Shown here: in pieces, positions 34,533-47,151 of the stretch
Layout of the letters: each line of letters begins with the position of its first letter
Numbering within the stretch: position 1 is the first letter of the stretch
DNA from: Welwitschia mirabilis
Lineage: Eukaryota > Gnetophyta > Gnetopsida > Welwitschiales
Direction: 5' to 3'
Assembly: GCA_051453625.1 (NCBI GenBank)
Contig: JBOZIK010000001.1
Location: 202,431,492 to 202,495,491 of the forward strand
Length of the DNA: 64,000 bases
The notes under the pieces: generated by a model
The model's database searches: none
The model's input: only the letters and a program-made list of their open reading frames with translations
What the model was told of the DNA's origin: nothing
Made by a program: the position numbers and the translations under genes

Positions 34533-36600
34533 TAGAGATAAGTAATCTAAGTTAATTTACCTAGTATGTATTCAAACAATATAATGGCTTAATTATAACT
34601 CTTAAAATAAATTGTAAAGAGGCATTAAGAATGAAGAAGAAAAGATAGCACAAAAAGTATAATCATAAAAAATGTAATAAAATCATAATTAAAACAAAAA
34701 TATGTCAACTAAACAAGTTGCCTCAATAGAAAAGAGCACTCTATTAGTTAAAATCGTGCCTAAAATAAATGTTAACATTGATGATGCTTACCTTCTTGTC
34801 AAAACCGAGTAAAATTATCCTAGTCATAGGGTTTTTAACACTTCATGTTGCACTTAGAGGAATCTTGTTATATGTTTAAATAATTTACCATATTGTCATA
34901 AAAATAATAAATTTGTAACTAGTTTTATGCCTTCTAAACCATACTTTAATGATTATAATATCGATCATGATTAGTCTTAACAATAACACGATGAAGACAA
35001 CATGCAACAAGGTGATCCTAGAGAGTTACAAAATCCTCGATATCATCATATTAGTTATCTAATGCTTAGATGATAAATTTTTTATTTGTTTAATTATGTT
35101 ATTCAAACCCCACCATTATTTATTACTATTTTTAAATATGATCCGTATGCTCATAATGACTTCCTATAAAGATTACTATTCTACTAAGATAACTTCTAAG
35201 GAGCTTCTATCATGTTTTTACGATATCTACACTGTAACTTTTATTTCATAGATGATTGGGAACTTCTAAGACATGTTCCTAATAATTTCCAACCTACTAA
35301 TATTATCAAATTTGTTAATTTTTCATGTTGGAAATTTTAAGAATCAAAATTGCAACCAAAAATTAGCTATATGACCTAATTAAATGTAAATCTTTGATTA
35401 GTTATAACTCATTTCTAACTTCCGTTAGCACATTATAAATTAACCATAAATTCCTTTTTCATGATAATGAATCATCTTCAAGCCACGTAATCTCTTCCAA
35501 AGTAGAGATTCTATTGTTTTATTTATTTTAAGAGTGACTCAAGAGAATTTTTAGTAATTTTAGCTAAAATTTAGTATTCATTTTTAATTCTCTCATTTAT
35601 CCACATCATTCTCCATCATCCTAGTACACTTTCATGTCTTTTCACTTAGGAAGAGGCTTTAAAAGATGCAAGGCAAGTTAATTTCACTAATTTGAGGCAT
35701 TTTGAGGCTAAGCATCAACTCATAAGCATTTGAATGATTCAAAATTAATAAAGGAGTGTTTCTGTCAATTAAATAATTTTATCTCTTAGTTATTTATAAT
35801 TTTATTTTCATGTTTTTATGTTTATGCTTAGCATTTCTTACCTTTTTTAAAGTTTCTATGCTTTGCTAAGTTTCTAGTATTGCAACAAAAGTAGATGCTA
35901 ATGTTTGATAATTTAGCATAAAATTAAGATTACTAGATTATTTTAAATGTGATTAGATTAAGTTTAATGTAAATTTCTTAAAATTTTGAATTATATATTC
36001 ATATATTTCATCTTTCAACCATTGTACATAAAAAATTAACATTTTCATCTCAAAATTATACCAAATTATTTTCAATTATACTCAACTCTTTACTTTTAAT
36101 TTAATTTAATGTATTGCGTTATTTCATTCTTCATTTTTTCTTGAGAAAATATTATGAAATCTATTAAATTTCAATAAAAAATAGCACTATATACATTGTT
36201 TCCCATATAAAGACAGGTGGAGGGGAAGTTCCCCCACTCAATACAAGGTTTTCTAGCACTCAAAAATCACCAAATGACATGAAAAGATGGAAAAGGTAGA
36301 AAAGAAGTAAGGGAGGATCCTCTCCTACACAAGAGACCTAAATGCTATTAAAGTTTTACACCAAAATGAAAAGGAACTAAAGTTCCAAGATAAAACAGAT
36401 AGTACTCCACTGAATGTAGATTCATCTCTTATATTTCCTTAAGAGACACTTCCTATGCATGAAATAGTAGACTAGTATAGTTTTCTTATCACCCAGAAAA
36501 TCATTAACGTTAATAATACTAATTGTTTTCTCTAAGGCATCTTATGCGCTATGCCTGTTTTTATCAGGGTGCCAAAGTAGCATCAACTTCTTATTTGCTA
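34533..36600. other. Unassigned AT-rich DNA
   Basis: No gene is recognised. A plus-strand stretch at 34830-35340 gives moderately protein-like fragments (for example SCCT...RNLVICLNNLPYCHK) with many stops and no family match. 36200-36480 contains a low-AT patch with AGGTGGAGGGGAAGTTCCCC and may be the decayed 5' region of the LINE that follows. Confidence 0.45.
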
Positions 36601-39250
36601 TAATAATTTAGTGCTAGTTTGTCCTTGGTTATGGCATTTACTTATAAATAGGTGGCAAAAACACAAAGATTTAAGAACGATAGAACTAAAAATAAAATTG
36701 CAAACCTTTATTAGTACCTTCAAATTGATCCCTTTAATTTAAAAACTTATAAGGAGTTAGAAAAAATAATATCTATTAGAAAAAATGAAACTAGTATTAT
36801 GCTCAAAGTGATCTTATCAAAAGTAGGACATCTTAGTAATAGTTTATAATTTGAGCTACAAAGAACTTTTTAAACTTGTTAAAACAAATAGTGATAATGA
36901 CTGGGTCTAAAAATTAATCTTAGTAAAATTTCAAAAATTTTGATACTAACAAGATTTTGGATATTTTGACTTATTGTCTCAAAATGATCTTTTAGATTAG
37001 AAGAATCCAATTTGTCAAATTTGATTTTATCAATGGTTTCATTCCTAAAGTTTTGAAGAATGAACATATTATCTTTCTTGAGAATAACTTTACTTAAAAA
37101 TAACTCACAAGCAGTTGCTTAAGTGTGTCTAATATTAAGTTTATATAATTTTAATGGCATGCTTATAAATTTTATAAAGGGCAGTAAAACATTATTTTAA
37201 TGACTAATTTTAGGTAATTAGAGAGTTCATATTTAAAAACTCATTGGGATTTGATTTACATAAAAGGGTCATCAAATTATTTCCTAAATATGATAATAAA
37301 AATGTAACCAATAATTGGATAACAATAGCCTTATTAAATGTTTCTTACAAAATCTAGTTAAAATTTCTTCCAAAAAGACTATAGAAGATTATTCCATACA
37401 TTGCTAATCATGAACAAATAGGTCCCTTAGTTGATACACTCTCTATAACATGGTAGTAGTGTGAAAAAAACATTAATCGAAGCTCGATAGTCTCCAACAT
37501 ATCTTCTTAGTCAACACTAACTATGCTCAGGTATATCATCCTATTCTTTTTAAATTTAATCTAAAGTATATGGAAAATATTTAGATTTAAGTATAGGGTT
37601 TTACACATGATAAAATGCCTTTTTACAATTGTTTATTCTTGCATAGCAACTGATGTAAGAATTTATAATACTTTTTCTATAGAAAGGTTAATATGACAAG
37701 GTTTCCCAATTGCTCCTTTTCTGTTAATCATTGTAGTTGAGTTTTTAATTCATTAAATTCTAAAATACTTAGAATATGGATTTTTATAAAGTATTAGAAT
37801 TAATTGTAATTTAAATGATAAACATGCACTTTGTGGATGATTTGTTTTCCTGCACAAAGAATTAAAAAAATAAGAAGTATTACACACTTTTAGGACCTAC
37901 AATTAATTAAAAGAAGTCTTATATGTATAATAGTAGAGGTAATCAAATTCTTAAGCATAAATCTTAAAAGATTATTAGAAAGAATGAAATCATGAAGATC
38001 TACGTATACCATTCTCTCTTATTAGATAACCTCCAATCTTTCGGAGAAGACTCTTAATAAAATCAAGAAGAGGATCAATAATCAAAAAGTGAAGAAACTA
38101 TCTTATATAGGGAAATTCTTAGTATGCAAGTCTATGATTTCAAGTATTCATGTTTTTAATTCCTCCTTGGATACATACTTTAATCATTACAATTAAATAT
38201 TTGTTAAGAAGCTTCATGTGGTTGATTTCAGACAGTAAAAAAGGTTTTAACAAAGTCACTTCAAAAATATATTGTCTTCTAACTAAAAAATAAGAATTAG
38301 AACTATTAATATCTTCTAGCAAGTACAATGTCTATGCACTAAACAAATCATAAATTTTTTTCACAGCATAGCATTATTTATGATCTATTTACTAGATTAA
38401 AAAACTACAAACTGAAGAACAGGGATATTTAGAAGGGACTCAACCCTTTCAATTAGTTCATATGACCTTATTAAATTATATTAGGACGTAGGCACATCTT
38501 CATAATTCTTTAGTTAGCATGGAGAAGGATTCATAATTTCATTGATAGGAATTCATTAAAAATTTTTAGTTCGTTACTTCAAAGGATTTTGCCTTAATAG
38601 ATTCCAACTAGAGACATTCCAAAAGACTCTTCAAATCCTAAATTGAAAGCTCATTAGATGCAAAGAGCTTTGGTATCCTTAGCATGTGTGGTTTTTAAGT
38701 GAACTTGACTATCAAGGAATTCTTTTTAGTCACTCTATGGCTTTATGCCTAAAATTCAAAGATTTTTATGCACAAAAGTAATAGATTTCATTGTTAGCTA
38801 TACACTTTTCTAAGAAATAGGATAGTCAATGGTGATAACAATGACTTAATTCTACAGCATTTACAGTTGCTGAATGATTTTAAAGTTTTAATTTACAAAC
38901 CAAAAATGGTTTTCAAATTAATGAACGAAGATATAATGGATTCTTAGAAGCTAAATTAAAAATGGGAAATGGATGATACTAAAATTATATAGATTAAAAG
39001 ATTCTATAACCTCTAAAAAATTCCCATGCTTCTAAACATAATCACTTTAACTAGTATCTTCTTCATAAAAGAATGTCTTTAGGTAATTGCCTTGGCAACC
39101 TAGGATTGCACTCCATTTTTTGTCTTTATGCAAAATCTGGAAATCATTTGAACATACATTCATAACATGTAGTTTCACTATTGAAGCCTAAAAATATGAC
39201 TGAAACAAAAAGTTTAATAGTTTTGAAGGTAATCTTAAGCTATAAAGGGC
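36600..39250 (+). mobile_element. Second, strongly decayed LINE (RT to zf-RVT)
   Basis: Plus strand, in many frames. 'IIPYIANHEQIGPLVD' (about 37393-37440) resembles the 'N-Q-x-GF' region before the RT palm. 'MINMHFVDDLFSCTKN' (about 37820-37862) is the catalytic xxDD box. 'YTLLGPTIN' and 'KKSYMYN' follow as in the post-catalytic region. At about 39100-39190 'LSLCKIWKSFEHTFITCSF' with 'EA-x-K' gives a zf-RVT. The order and spacing (about 1.3 kb from DD box to zf-RVT) agree with an L1-like ORF2. No clear ends or target duplication were found. It is a different family from the LINE at 28.5-34.5 kb, judged by motif wording. Confidence 0.65.
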
Positions 39251-39879
39251 CAATACCTTTATCTAGCATTGCATGTGACCTTCCATTTTATATTATCCAC
39301 TGCAATTTCATTATAAAGTGCTTTTTCAAAATGCAGAAAAGCCTTCTTTTCTAAACTTTTAGATAAAATTTAATATTCTACAGGGTGTCGCATTTCAGAT
39401 ACGAACTCAAGCAAAGGAGATTTAGCTTAGAGTCAATTACCCCATGTTGCTTTTTGACCATTGGTCCGATGAACCCTGTTTAGTGTCTAGGGAACCTCCA
39501 CTGAGACAGCCTTCTCACATTCCACCTGAGATGAAACCATTGACCAGCACTCAGAACGGACAACAAAAGAATTCAAGCTTTATCCAATTGGGAGATAATA
39601 AAAAATCTTGAACTTTATTTTATCTGGTTTTGCTTAGACTATGACCTATTAACCATTTACTATTTTCATATTCTTTTGATAATAAATATTATACTAAAAA
39701 CTATATCTTCATATTTAATGATATTCTGGGATTGACATCCTCCCCATAAAGTAAGAGCACACTCTAGCCACTACAACCACTGTAGTGAAAAACAACTTAT
39801 ACCAACTGCAATAATAAACAAAAGACAAATGTCTCCAATATGACACCAAAAACACTGACAATGGAAGCTTCTTGGCCCG
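39251..39879. other. Upstream flank of the CML gene
   Basis: Mixed-composition DNA with a rise in GC at 39360-39560. No coding region is recognised and no repeat was detected. Confidence 0.5.
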
Positions 39880-39884
39880 GAAAA

Positions 39885-40276
39885 CAAGCGGTTGACCGCG
39901 CACACGCGCAAGCGCCTAGAAATGAATGGGTAGATGATTTGCAGAATTTTCCGTGAAATGCCGACAACAGAAGCTTCTTCCAAACAATTAAACGATGTGG
40001 CGTGTCAACGCGCAGACGCGCGAATTGGTGGAAGAACGTGCGAATGCTGGGGTCATTCGTCCGCACATGCCATAATAGAAAGTGCTGCCATTGTCTCATC
40101 CAGTGAAACGCGCCGCTTCCGCTGGCATTTTGATTCGAGCGAATCGTTCAACGTTCAACGGCGAAATCCGTCCATTTATCCCCCTCTCGCGACGAACGAC
40201 GGAAAACACAGATCAGATCAGCTCATCTCAAATCTCAAATCTCAAACCTCAGAGATCAAAGATCGCAGAACAAGAA
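39885..40276 (+). promoter_or_regulatory. CpG-rich promoter and 5' UTR of the CML42-like gene, with CGCG boxes
   Basis: The region contains GTTGACCGCGCACACGCGC (39890-39908), AACGCGCAGACGCGCG near 40006-40021 and AAACGCGCCGC near 40106-40117. At least five of these sites fit VCGCGB, the box bound by CAMTA calmodulin-binding transcription factors. GTTGACC at 39890 also contains a W-box core (TTGAC). The last 70 bases are a pyrimidine/AATCTCAAATCTC-type leader typical of plant 5' UTRs. GC and CpG content contrast sharply with the AT-rich surroundings. Confidence 0.6.
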
Positions 40277-40825
40277 ATGGAGAGTGACAATAATCATCGG
40301 GAAAGAAGAACTCCAACATCGGCATCATTCAGATTGCGGAGCGAAAGTCTGAATACGGTGCGTCTTCGGCGGATCTTCGAAGCATTCGACCGAAACGGAG
40401 ACGGAGAAATAAGCGTCGAAGAACTCGGCGAAGCTCTGCGTCGCCTGGGAATGCCTGCGGTGTCCGAAGAGCTCCATTTCACCATCTCGGAGCTCGTTCC
40501 AGCCGGCGCAAACGGACTCGATTTCTCGGCGTTTTGCGCTCTCCACAGGGCTCTCGGCGAGCGGATGTCCCTGGAGGAAGTGGAACTGGGAGAGGAGGAG
40601 GAACTTTGGGAAGCGTTTAGGGTTTTCGACGAAGACGGTGACGGTTTCATCTCTGCGAGTGAACTTCGCGGTGTTCTCAGCCGCCTCGGCCTCCTCCGCG
40701 GTCACGAAAACGAGGTGGAGAGCATGATCTGCGGTGCCGACGCAAACCACGACGGTCTTGTCGACTTCGGCGAGTTCAAGCTTCTCATGTCGCAGGGCCA
40801 GGGGATTATCTCTGTGCCATCTTGA
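40277..40825 (+). CDS. CML42: Calmodulin-like protein, CML42/CML43 type
   Basis: An intronless gene of 182 residues. Its N-terminus '[20 protein letters not shown]' is the CML42/43 signature (S-x-SFRLR-x-x-SLN-x-LRL). EF-hand 1 loop is residues 38-49 ([12 protein letters not shown]), EF-hand 3 is 118-129 ([12 protein letters not shown]) and EF-hand 4 is 155-166 ([12 protein letters not shown]); all are canonical. EF-hand 2 (about 74-86, [11 protein letters not shown]) lacks the acidic ligands, as in Arabidopsis CML42. The end ISVPS also matches the family. These are cytosolic/nuclear Ca2+ sensors; CML42 has been linked to trichome branching and to jasmonate/herbivory responses in Arabidopsis. 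The ATG at 40277 (AAGAAATGG) is chosen over an in-frame ATG at 40082, because only the former gives the family N-terminus. No stop or odd residue is seen, so it looks functional. Codon use is GC-rich. Confidence 0.93.
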   Translation: MESDNNHRERRTPTSASFRLRSESLNTVRLRRIFEAFDRNGDGEISVEELGEALRRLGMPAVSEELHFTISELVPAGANGLDFSAFCALHRALGERMSLEEVELGEEEELWEAFRVFDEDGDGFISASELRGVLSRLGLLRGHENEVESMICGADANHDGLVDFGEFKLLMSQGQGIISVPS

Positions 40826-43080
40826 TTGATTAATCCGCACCTGTTTGCTTACTAATTACTTCATTAGTCTGTGTTTTGTTGGCTCTGTTTCTGTTTAATT
40901 ATGTTAATTTAACTGGCTGGCTTCTTTGAAGTGTGTTTGCTATTGCATAGTGATCCGTTTTTATGTAATGTTAGTGTGGACGATCTGTCTTTCCAGTAAG
41001 TGTTGCTAGTGTTGTTTTTCCTTTAAATTCTAAGGGAAAGAACTTTGTCACTTTGATACGTGACGATTTTTTCCCCGAATTTAGTCTTACGAATTTTTAT
41101 TTGGAGGAGAGGCCATAGCACTTCCAAGTGTGGAGTAGGACAAAGGCCAGAGAAGTCAAAAATTTGTTAGTAGTAATGTCTTTCTCAAAAAAATATTATT
41201 AAAAAGGTAAATTTTAAAAAAAAGATAATTTAAGTATTTATGAAGTTGGATAAATAGAAAATTAACCAAGAAAATATTAAGATCGGAAATGAGTTCAAAG
41301 CTATAGCTAATTATGAAACTTGAGAAATCGAGCTTTTAAATGCTCCAAACAAAGGATTTAGACGAAGATCATAAGTAAAAGAAAATGCTACTCACAAAGC
41401 AAAAGAGAGAGGTTACATATTGAAAGACCTAAAACCACTGCTTCTCACAAAGTAAAAGAAAGAAGTTAAACATTGAAAGTTTGGAGCATTTTTATATAAG
41501 AAGAAAGAAAATATGTTAAGAGAGTGTTGTTGAACAAAATGTTGTAATCTTAAGTAAAATGAAAAGGAGTCTTTCCTACTCTTCTCTTTGTGAGCTTCAT
41601 GGTCATACTATATGTTCTCTACGGTGTTGAAACTTTTGCTCTTTTTTTGATTCACAAGTAAGTTTCTCCTTACATGTTAGGTCATGTAGGCATCCTCGTC
41701 TCTTTTACCTTCCTTTAATCTTCTACCCTTCTAGAGTTAATGACTTACTCTTCCTAGAATAATAATCCTTTTGTTTTTTAAACAATCCTAAGAACGTAAA
41801 ATCGAATAGCTAATAATGCCTTAAGGGAAATGTGTTCACAGATTAATCCCCAAGGCAGTGAACATGGTATTTAGTGTTTATCTTCTCTATTGAAATATTT
41901 GAAAAATACCATGAAGCATTTCTACTCTTGTTGTTATTATTTTACTCCTAAAATACCTTCTATCGCATAGCTATTTCAACTGAAAATCTAAAGGAATTCG
42001 TTCCCCCTTAATTCACACTATCAGAAGACTTACTTTCATTTTAAAACATTAACCATGTTTCATTCTATAAAGATTCAACCCATGTAGTCTGTGAATAAGA
42101 TCTTTGGGTTGCTTATCTAATGGTCTAAGAACTTCAACACAAACAATAAAAGAAGTTTTTTAATATGGCTTGAAATACAATAACTCTATGTATGGATAAG
42201 CTACCATTTGGATTAAATACCAGGTTATGAAAGAAGAGATGTCTTAAAACCATAACTAGATCTCAACTCAGAACCACTCAATATTGTTCATATTGCTATT
42301 TAACTGGATGTTGACCCCTTATCTAAGTTCATTGATATCAACCTTCTAGTAAAAAGAGTCAATTCTAGTAAAAGTTTCACAACATGCAATGAAACTAGGG
42401 TAAAACCTATCACAACTTGAACAAAGATCAGCAAAAATGCTTGATAAGTCCCCATGAGAGGGAAGGAACCATCAAGGGAAAACCAAGTTTACAATCATAT
42501 AAAATCAATAGTTATATAAATGGAATATTAAAACTCCTTTGTAACTTCTATCTTAGATGAGATTGAGACCTTTTTTTAAATATAATATGATAAATTTTCT
42601 TTAAAGGATATGATTAGTTTAGTAAGCTCTAACAAAGCTCATGTGATTTAAAAATGTATGAATTCTACGTCTCTAGATTGTGTCATGCTTTAGCCAATTC
42701 AAATTATGAAGTTTAAGGTACATATTATCTGTCACATTATTAGGAAATAATATGTGCTTTTATTACAATCTATACTATTAGGTCAATAAGTTGTCTTACT
42801 TTAATTATCTGAAAGGTATTGTTTATCCAAATGAGCAAAGCATAACATTCATTAGTAATTAGGATGATGTTTAACTTAGTACTTTAAATACCTACTCTTC
42901 AAACTCTTCAATTGAAAAGGTTAAATTTAAAATTTAACTGTTATGGCTTATTGTTAGAACTTCAATATGTTCAAAAATTCTATCAATAGGAAATTTAATG
43001 ATCCATCTATCACGACTCATCAAAAGCAATCAAGCTGGGCTCTTGTTTCCTCTTTCATTCAACATCAACATGTCAAAGTT
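40826..43080. other. CML 3' UTR and unassigned AT-rich DNA
   Basis: The first 200-300 bases after the stop are probably the CML 3' UTR. Beyond about 41100 nothing is recognised. The only structure is a 53-bp tandem duplication at 41388-41481. Confidence 0.55.
41388..41481. repeat. 53-bp tandem duplication
   Basis: CTACTCACAAAGCAAAAGAG at 41388 recurs as CTTCTCACAAAGTAAAAGAA at 41441, each followed by a diverged GGTTACATATTGAAAG / AGTTAAACATTGAAAG. Confidence 0.85.
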
Positions 43081-44622
43081 AGGCCTCTAAATTTTGACAA
43101 GTTTACTTGATCCAACATCAAGTCTAGCGATATTTTAGTTATCTATATTTTAGGTAGGGCATATTTATCAACAAATGAAATGTTTAATTTTAATGTTATC
43201 ACAACAATTAAAGATACTAACGATTATGCCTTAGCCTCATCTTTTGATTTTTCAATCTAATAGGAAGTGACTCATGTTGTTCCTAGGAAAAGAGTTAAAA
43301 CAATATTTTGTTACTAATGCTTCCTTTTTGCATACCAGGAGTTTTAAAAAATAATTCTTCAAACATGGTTTATGATTTAAAGATCGACATGGCAATTCAA
43401 TTGGATAGTATAGTTTCATGACATCATTCAAAAAGTCTATTGCAACTATAAAATCTTCTACAAGATTTTCAAAAAATACTCACATTATATGGAAAATGGA
43501 CTAGTTAACAAATTATAGTATTGGAAATAATAGGCTATATTAATAAAAATGTGGAAGCTATGAAAAGTTTAATAATGATAAACACTAGACTAAGACATTT
43601 AAACATATATAGGGCTACTAAATAAAGAAAGAATGATGGTAATACCAAATTACATCAAATGTTGAAGATCACATCCCATCATCATACTTAATTCAATTAA
43701 GAACAACATACCTTACGATTACTCCATAACTTATCCATCATGGTAACTATCCATAAACGACTAAACAATGGTAGATATATGTAAAGAGAATTTCTAATAG
43801 TTTTCTAGGCCTCAATAAATTGATCTTAATATGCTAGAAAAACTCTTGATATAGGTCTCTAAATTTTGACAAGTTTACTTGGTCCAACATCAAGTCTAGT
43901 GATATTCTATTTATCTATATTTTTAGGTAGGGCATATTTCTCAACAAATGAAAGGTTTAATTTTAATGTTATTAATATAATTAAAGTTACTAGAGATTAT
44001 GCATTAGCCTTGTCTTTTAATTTTCTAATCTAATGGGGAGTGACTCATGTTGTTTCTAGGAAAAGTGTTAAAAAACATTTTGTTATCAACGCTTTCTTTT
44101 TCCAATACAAGGAGTTTTAAAGAATCATCCTTTAAACATAGTTTATGATTCAGATATCAACATGACAATTCCATTGGATAGTATAATTTCAGAACATCAT
44201 TCAAAAACTCTATTGAACCTATAAAATGTTTGACAAGATTTTCAAGAAATACTCACATGATATAGAAAATGAACTAGTTAACAAATTACAGTATTGGAAA
44301 TAATAGCTACATTAATGAAAATGTGGAAGCTATGACAAGTTTAATAATGATAAACACTAGACTACAACATTTAGCCATATATAAGACTACTAAATAAAGA
44401 AAGAATAATGGAAATACCAAATTAGATCAAATGTTGGAGATCACATCCCATCATCAAACTTAATTCAATTCAGAACAGCATACCTCACTATTACTCCATG
44501 ACTGATTCATCATGGCAACTATCCACAAATAACCAAACAATGGTATATATATTTAAAGAGCATTTCTAATAGGTCTTTAGCCCTCAATAAATAGATCTTA
44601 GTATTCTAGAGAAAATCTTGAT
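43081..44622. repeat. 772-bp tandem duplication
   Basis: Copy 1 is 43081-43852 and copy 2 is 43853-44622. Both start AGG(C/T)CTCTAAATTTTGACAAG, share a TTTGACAAGATTTTC-type and a GATCACATCCCATCATCA block, and end near CTTGATAT / CTTGATGC. Divergence is modest, with scattered substitutions. Neither copy has an open coding frame; one plus-strand frame gives a stretch (RPLNFDKFTWSNIKSSDILV) that I cannot assign. Confidence 0.95.
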
Positions 44623-44641
44623 GCATGTCCTAATCTTTGAT

Positions 44642-45115
44642 ATCATTTCAATAGCCATGTTATCCTACATAACAATGCAATTATAGTTGATGACATAACT
44701 TGTATTGTCTTCCAATTAAAAAGTGATAAAGGGGTAAGTGCTAATTGTTTTTCTACATAATTTTTTCAAAAAGTTTAGAATATATATAAAAAAAGGAATC
44801 TTTCTAGCCAAAGATATAACCAACAATAACATCTATAAAAAATTAGGATTCACAGTGAAAAAGTATATTATCAATATTATCAATATCATTTCAATAGCCA
44901 TGTTATTCTAAATAATAATACACTTATAGTTGATGATATAGCTTGCATTTTCTTCCAATTGAAAAGTGATAAAGTGGTAATGCTAATTGTTTTTCTACAT
45001 AATCTTTTCAAAAATTTTGGAGTATATAAAAAAAAGGATCTTTCTAACCAAAGATATAATCAACAATAAGAACAAATAGGATTCATGGTGAAAAAGTATA
45101 TTATCAATATTATCT
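44642..45115. repeat. 243-bp tandem duplication
   Basis: ATCATTTCAATAGCCATGTT at 44642 recurs at 44885. Similarity extends through CTAATTGTTTTTCTACATAA to AAAAAGTATATTATCAATAT at both ends. It begins 20 bp after the 772-bp duplication ends, so two independent duplication events lie almost back to back. Confidence 0.95.
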
Positions 45116-46540
45116 TGAGTGCATGAAATGAAGGAAACATACTAGGAATAAGTCATTCCTACTAAAACTCAACTATGCTAAATATTACAATGAAATCTAT
45201 TAGACTCATCTCAAAGCAATTATCCAAAATCTTATTCTTGATAATTTTTACCCACATTAACATGCTTTTCTCAAATTCCAAAAATAGCAATCGAAAACAA
45301 CTCTTATGTTTCTTTTGCTTAGAAAATCAATAAGAGAGAAATATGAATGAAAAATAAATATCTATGAGATAGCTTTATATCTCTTTCTTATTACTACTCA
45401 AGTTTAATATATCTCATTAAATATGTTTTTGAAGTAAAAGCAATCCATGGATTCACATGTTCAAGGACATGTAGTAATGACCTAGGTTACTATCCTAATA
45501 GTTTTTTCATTCTTATATTAAAATCTTGAATAACAACATAGCCAAGGTCATGAATCTAATTTGTACCTATTTTAAAGCCTCAAGGTTGACTATTAATTAA
45601 AACAAAACTAAAAACAAAATTTACACCTAGTCTTGAGTATCAACTAAAACAAAATTGAAATAAAACTTATATCTAAGCTTGATGTTTAGTTGAAATAAAA
45701 TTTATACTTCCAAAAATTCCTCTTATCATTTTCCAAATTTGTAGGAAACATTTCCTTAATAAAGGAAGGGTTCAAATAATCCCCTTAACCCTTTAATGAC
45801 TAGAAAAATATAAAAAAAAAAAGGAAAGAAAAAAAGAAGAAAAAGTAGTAGCTAAATTCATAAGAAACCATACCACACTTACTAAATCCATTAATTAGCT
45901 TGGTTAGATGAAAACCCATGAGAGACCCTTACCAACTTGAGAGTTAACCACTAAATGTTGAAGCCTAACTTTTAATTCATAGTAGAGACATTAAAATCCA
46001 CACTAAGTTAAACCTTGAAAACATAAATGAAGATCATAAGTTCATCTACACGTATAGGATTCAAATGCAAGATGTTTCATATTTGTTGTGGAATACATTA
46101 CTCTCAATACATCTTCTTAGTATCTCCCTAGCATTTATTTTCACTTGTCCTAGGCTAGGTCATAATATAATAGATCAAAATTAAAAATAAATTCTTTCAA
46201 ACAGAGCATTCGAATGATACTAAAGTTCTAATGATTACTTAAGTAAATATTGCAAGATTAAAAGGGCTTAAGACGATTGTCAACATTATAAAGATGGTAA
46301 TGTGCATCCAAAGATAACATAAATTAATGTCAATGGTATATCTCATATAGAAGTAATTCTACCTATTATAGTTAACCATGATTCTAATTATGTCTACAAG
46401 ATTATAACAATTATGCATGAAACAATATAATAATCATGGAATGGTTACAATTCATTTCAATTTTATATATCTACTGACATAAAAGATAAAATAGTTTATC
46501 AAATATAAATTGCATTAATAACAAAGAAAATAAAATATAA
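45116..46540. other. Unassigned AT-rich DNA
   Basis: No gene, LTR or coding fragment is recognised. An A-rich/AAG tract lies at about 45810-45846. Confidence 0.5.
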
Positions 46541-46611
46541 AATCATGTAGTTTGCATGGTTAGGATTCTTAGCTTTCACTCAAGTGACCAAGTTTAAGTC
46601 TTGGCAATGTA
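46541..46611 (+). pseudogene. tRNA-Glu(UUC)-like sequence, decayed or SINE head
   Basis: The 71 bases align along their length with plant tRNA-Glu. GTAGTTTGCATGGTTAGGAT matches the D-arm, the anticodon loop CTTTCAC carries TTC, and the T-arm CCAAG-TTTAAGT-CTTGG has a perfect 5-bp stem. The acceptor stem barely pairs and the anticodon stem has a mismatch, so it is not a working tRNA gene. An A10 run at 46635-46644 lies 23 bases downstream, which could make this a very short tRNA-derived SINE, but no target duplication was seen. Confidence 0.7.
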
Positions 46612-46680
46612 GCCATAATCAAACATCAATAATTAAAAAAAAAAGCATTAAGGATAAAAGTCACCATCAAAGATCAATCT

Positions 46681-46965
46681 CTTATTATAACAGAATATTG
46701 CTAATTGCCACAATAATGCCTTAAAGATAAAAGGGCTTAAGTGGTAATAGAGTCTTCCAAACATAAATATAAAATTGAATGATTCAAATTCAAATCAAGA
46801 CATCTTCTCTAGAAATAGATCTTATTATAAATAAATATTACTAATTGCTGCAATAATGTCTTTAAGGTAAAAGGGCTTCAGTAGCAATGGAATCTTTCAA
46901 ACTCAAATACAGAATAGGATGACTTAAGTTTAAATCAAGAGGTCTACTCCACAAGAAGGAAATTA
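46681..46965. repeat. 140-bp tandem duplication
   Basis: CTTATTATAACAGAATATTG at 46681 recurs as CTTATTATAAATAAATATTA at 46821. Both continue through GCAATAATG / ACAATAATG, AAAGGGCTT and TCAAATCAAGA-type blocks. Divergence is moderate. Confidence 0.85.
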
Positions 46966-47151
46966 GCATATGTAGTAGTTAGATGTAGGCATAAAATAAC
47001 CCAAGGGGAGACATTACAAAATGATATTTGCATTTAAAACAAAAGTAAAAATATTGTTAGGAGTACATTACAAATATTTCTTTTGATTGAATATCCTTTG
47101 ACACCATTTAACATATAGCCATAGTTCATAAATCAGTATATATTATTGTTG

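Noticed and set aside
39715-40099. Overlapping minus-strand frames upstream of CML
   Set aside because: They lie in the CpG-rich promoter, overlap each other in different frames and match no family.
40082-40276. Upstream in-frame extension of the CML gene, adding 65 residues
   Set aside because: The added residues have no likeness to the family, while the ATG at 40277 gives the CML42/43 N-terminus and the upstream bases look like a leader and promoter.
40325-40840. 171-codon minus-strand frame opposite the CML gene
   Set aside because: It is a shadow of the GC-rich plus-strand EF-hand gene; composition follows the antisense of EF-hand codons.
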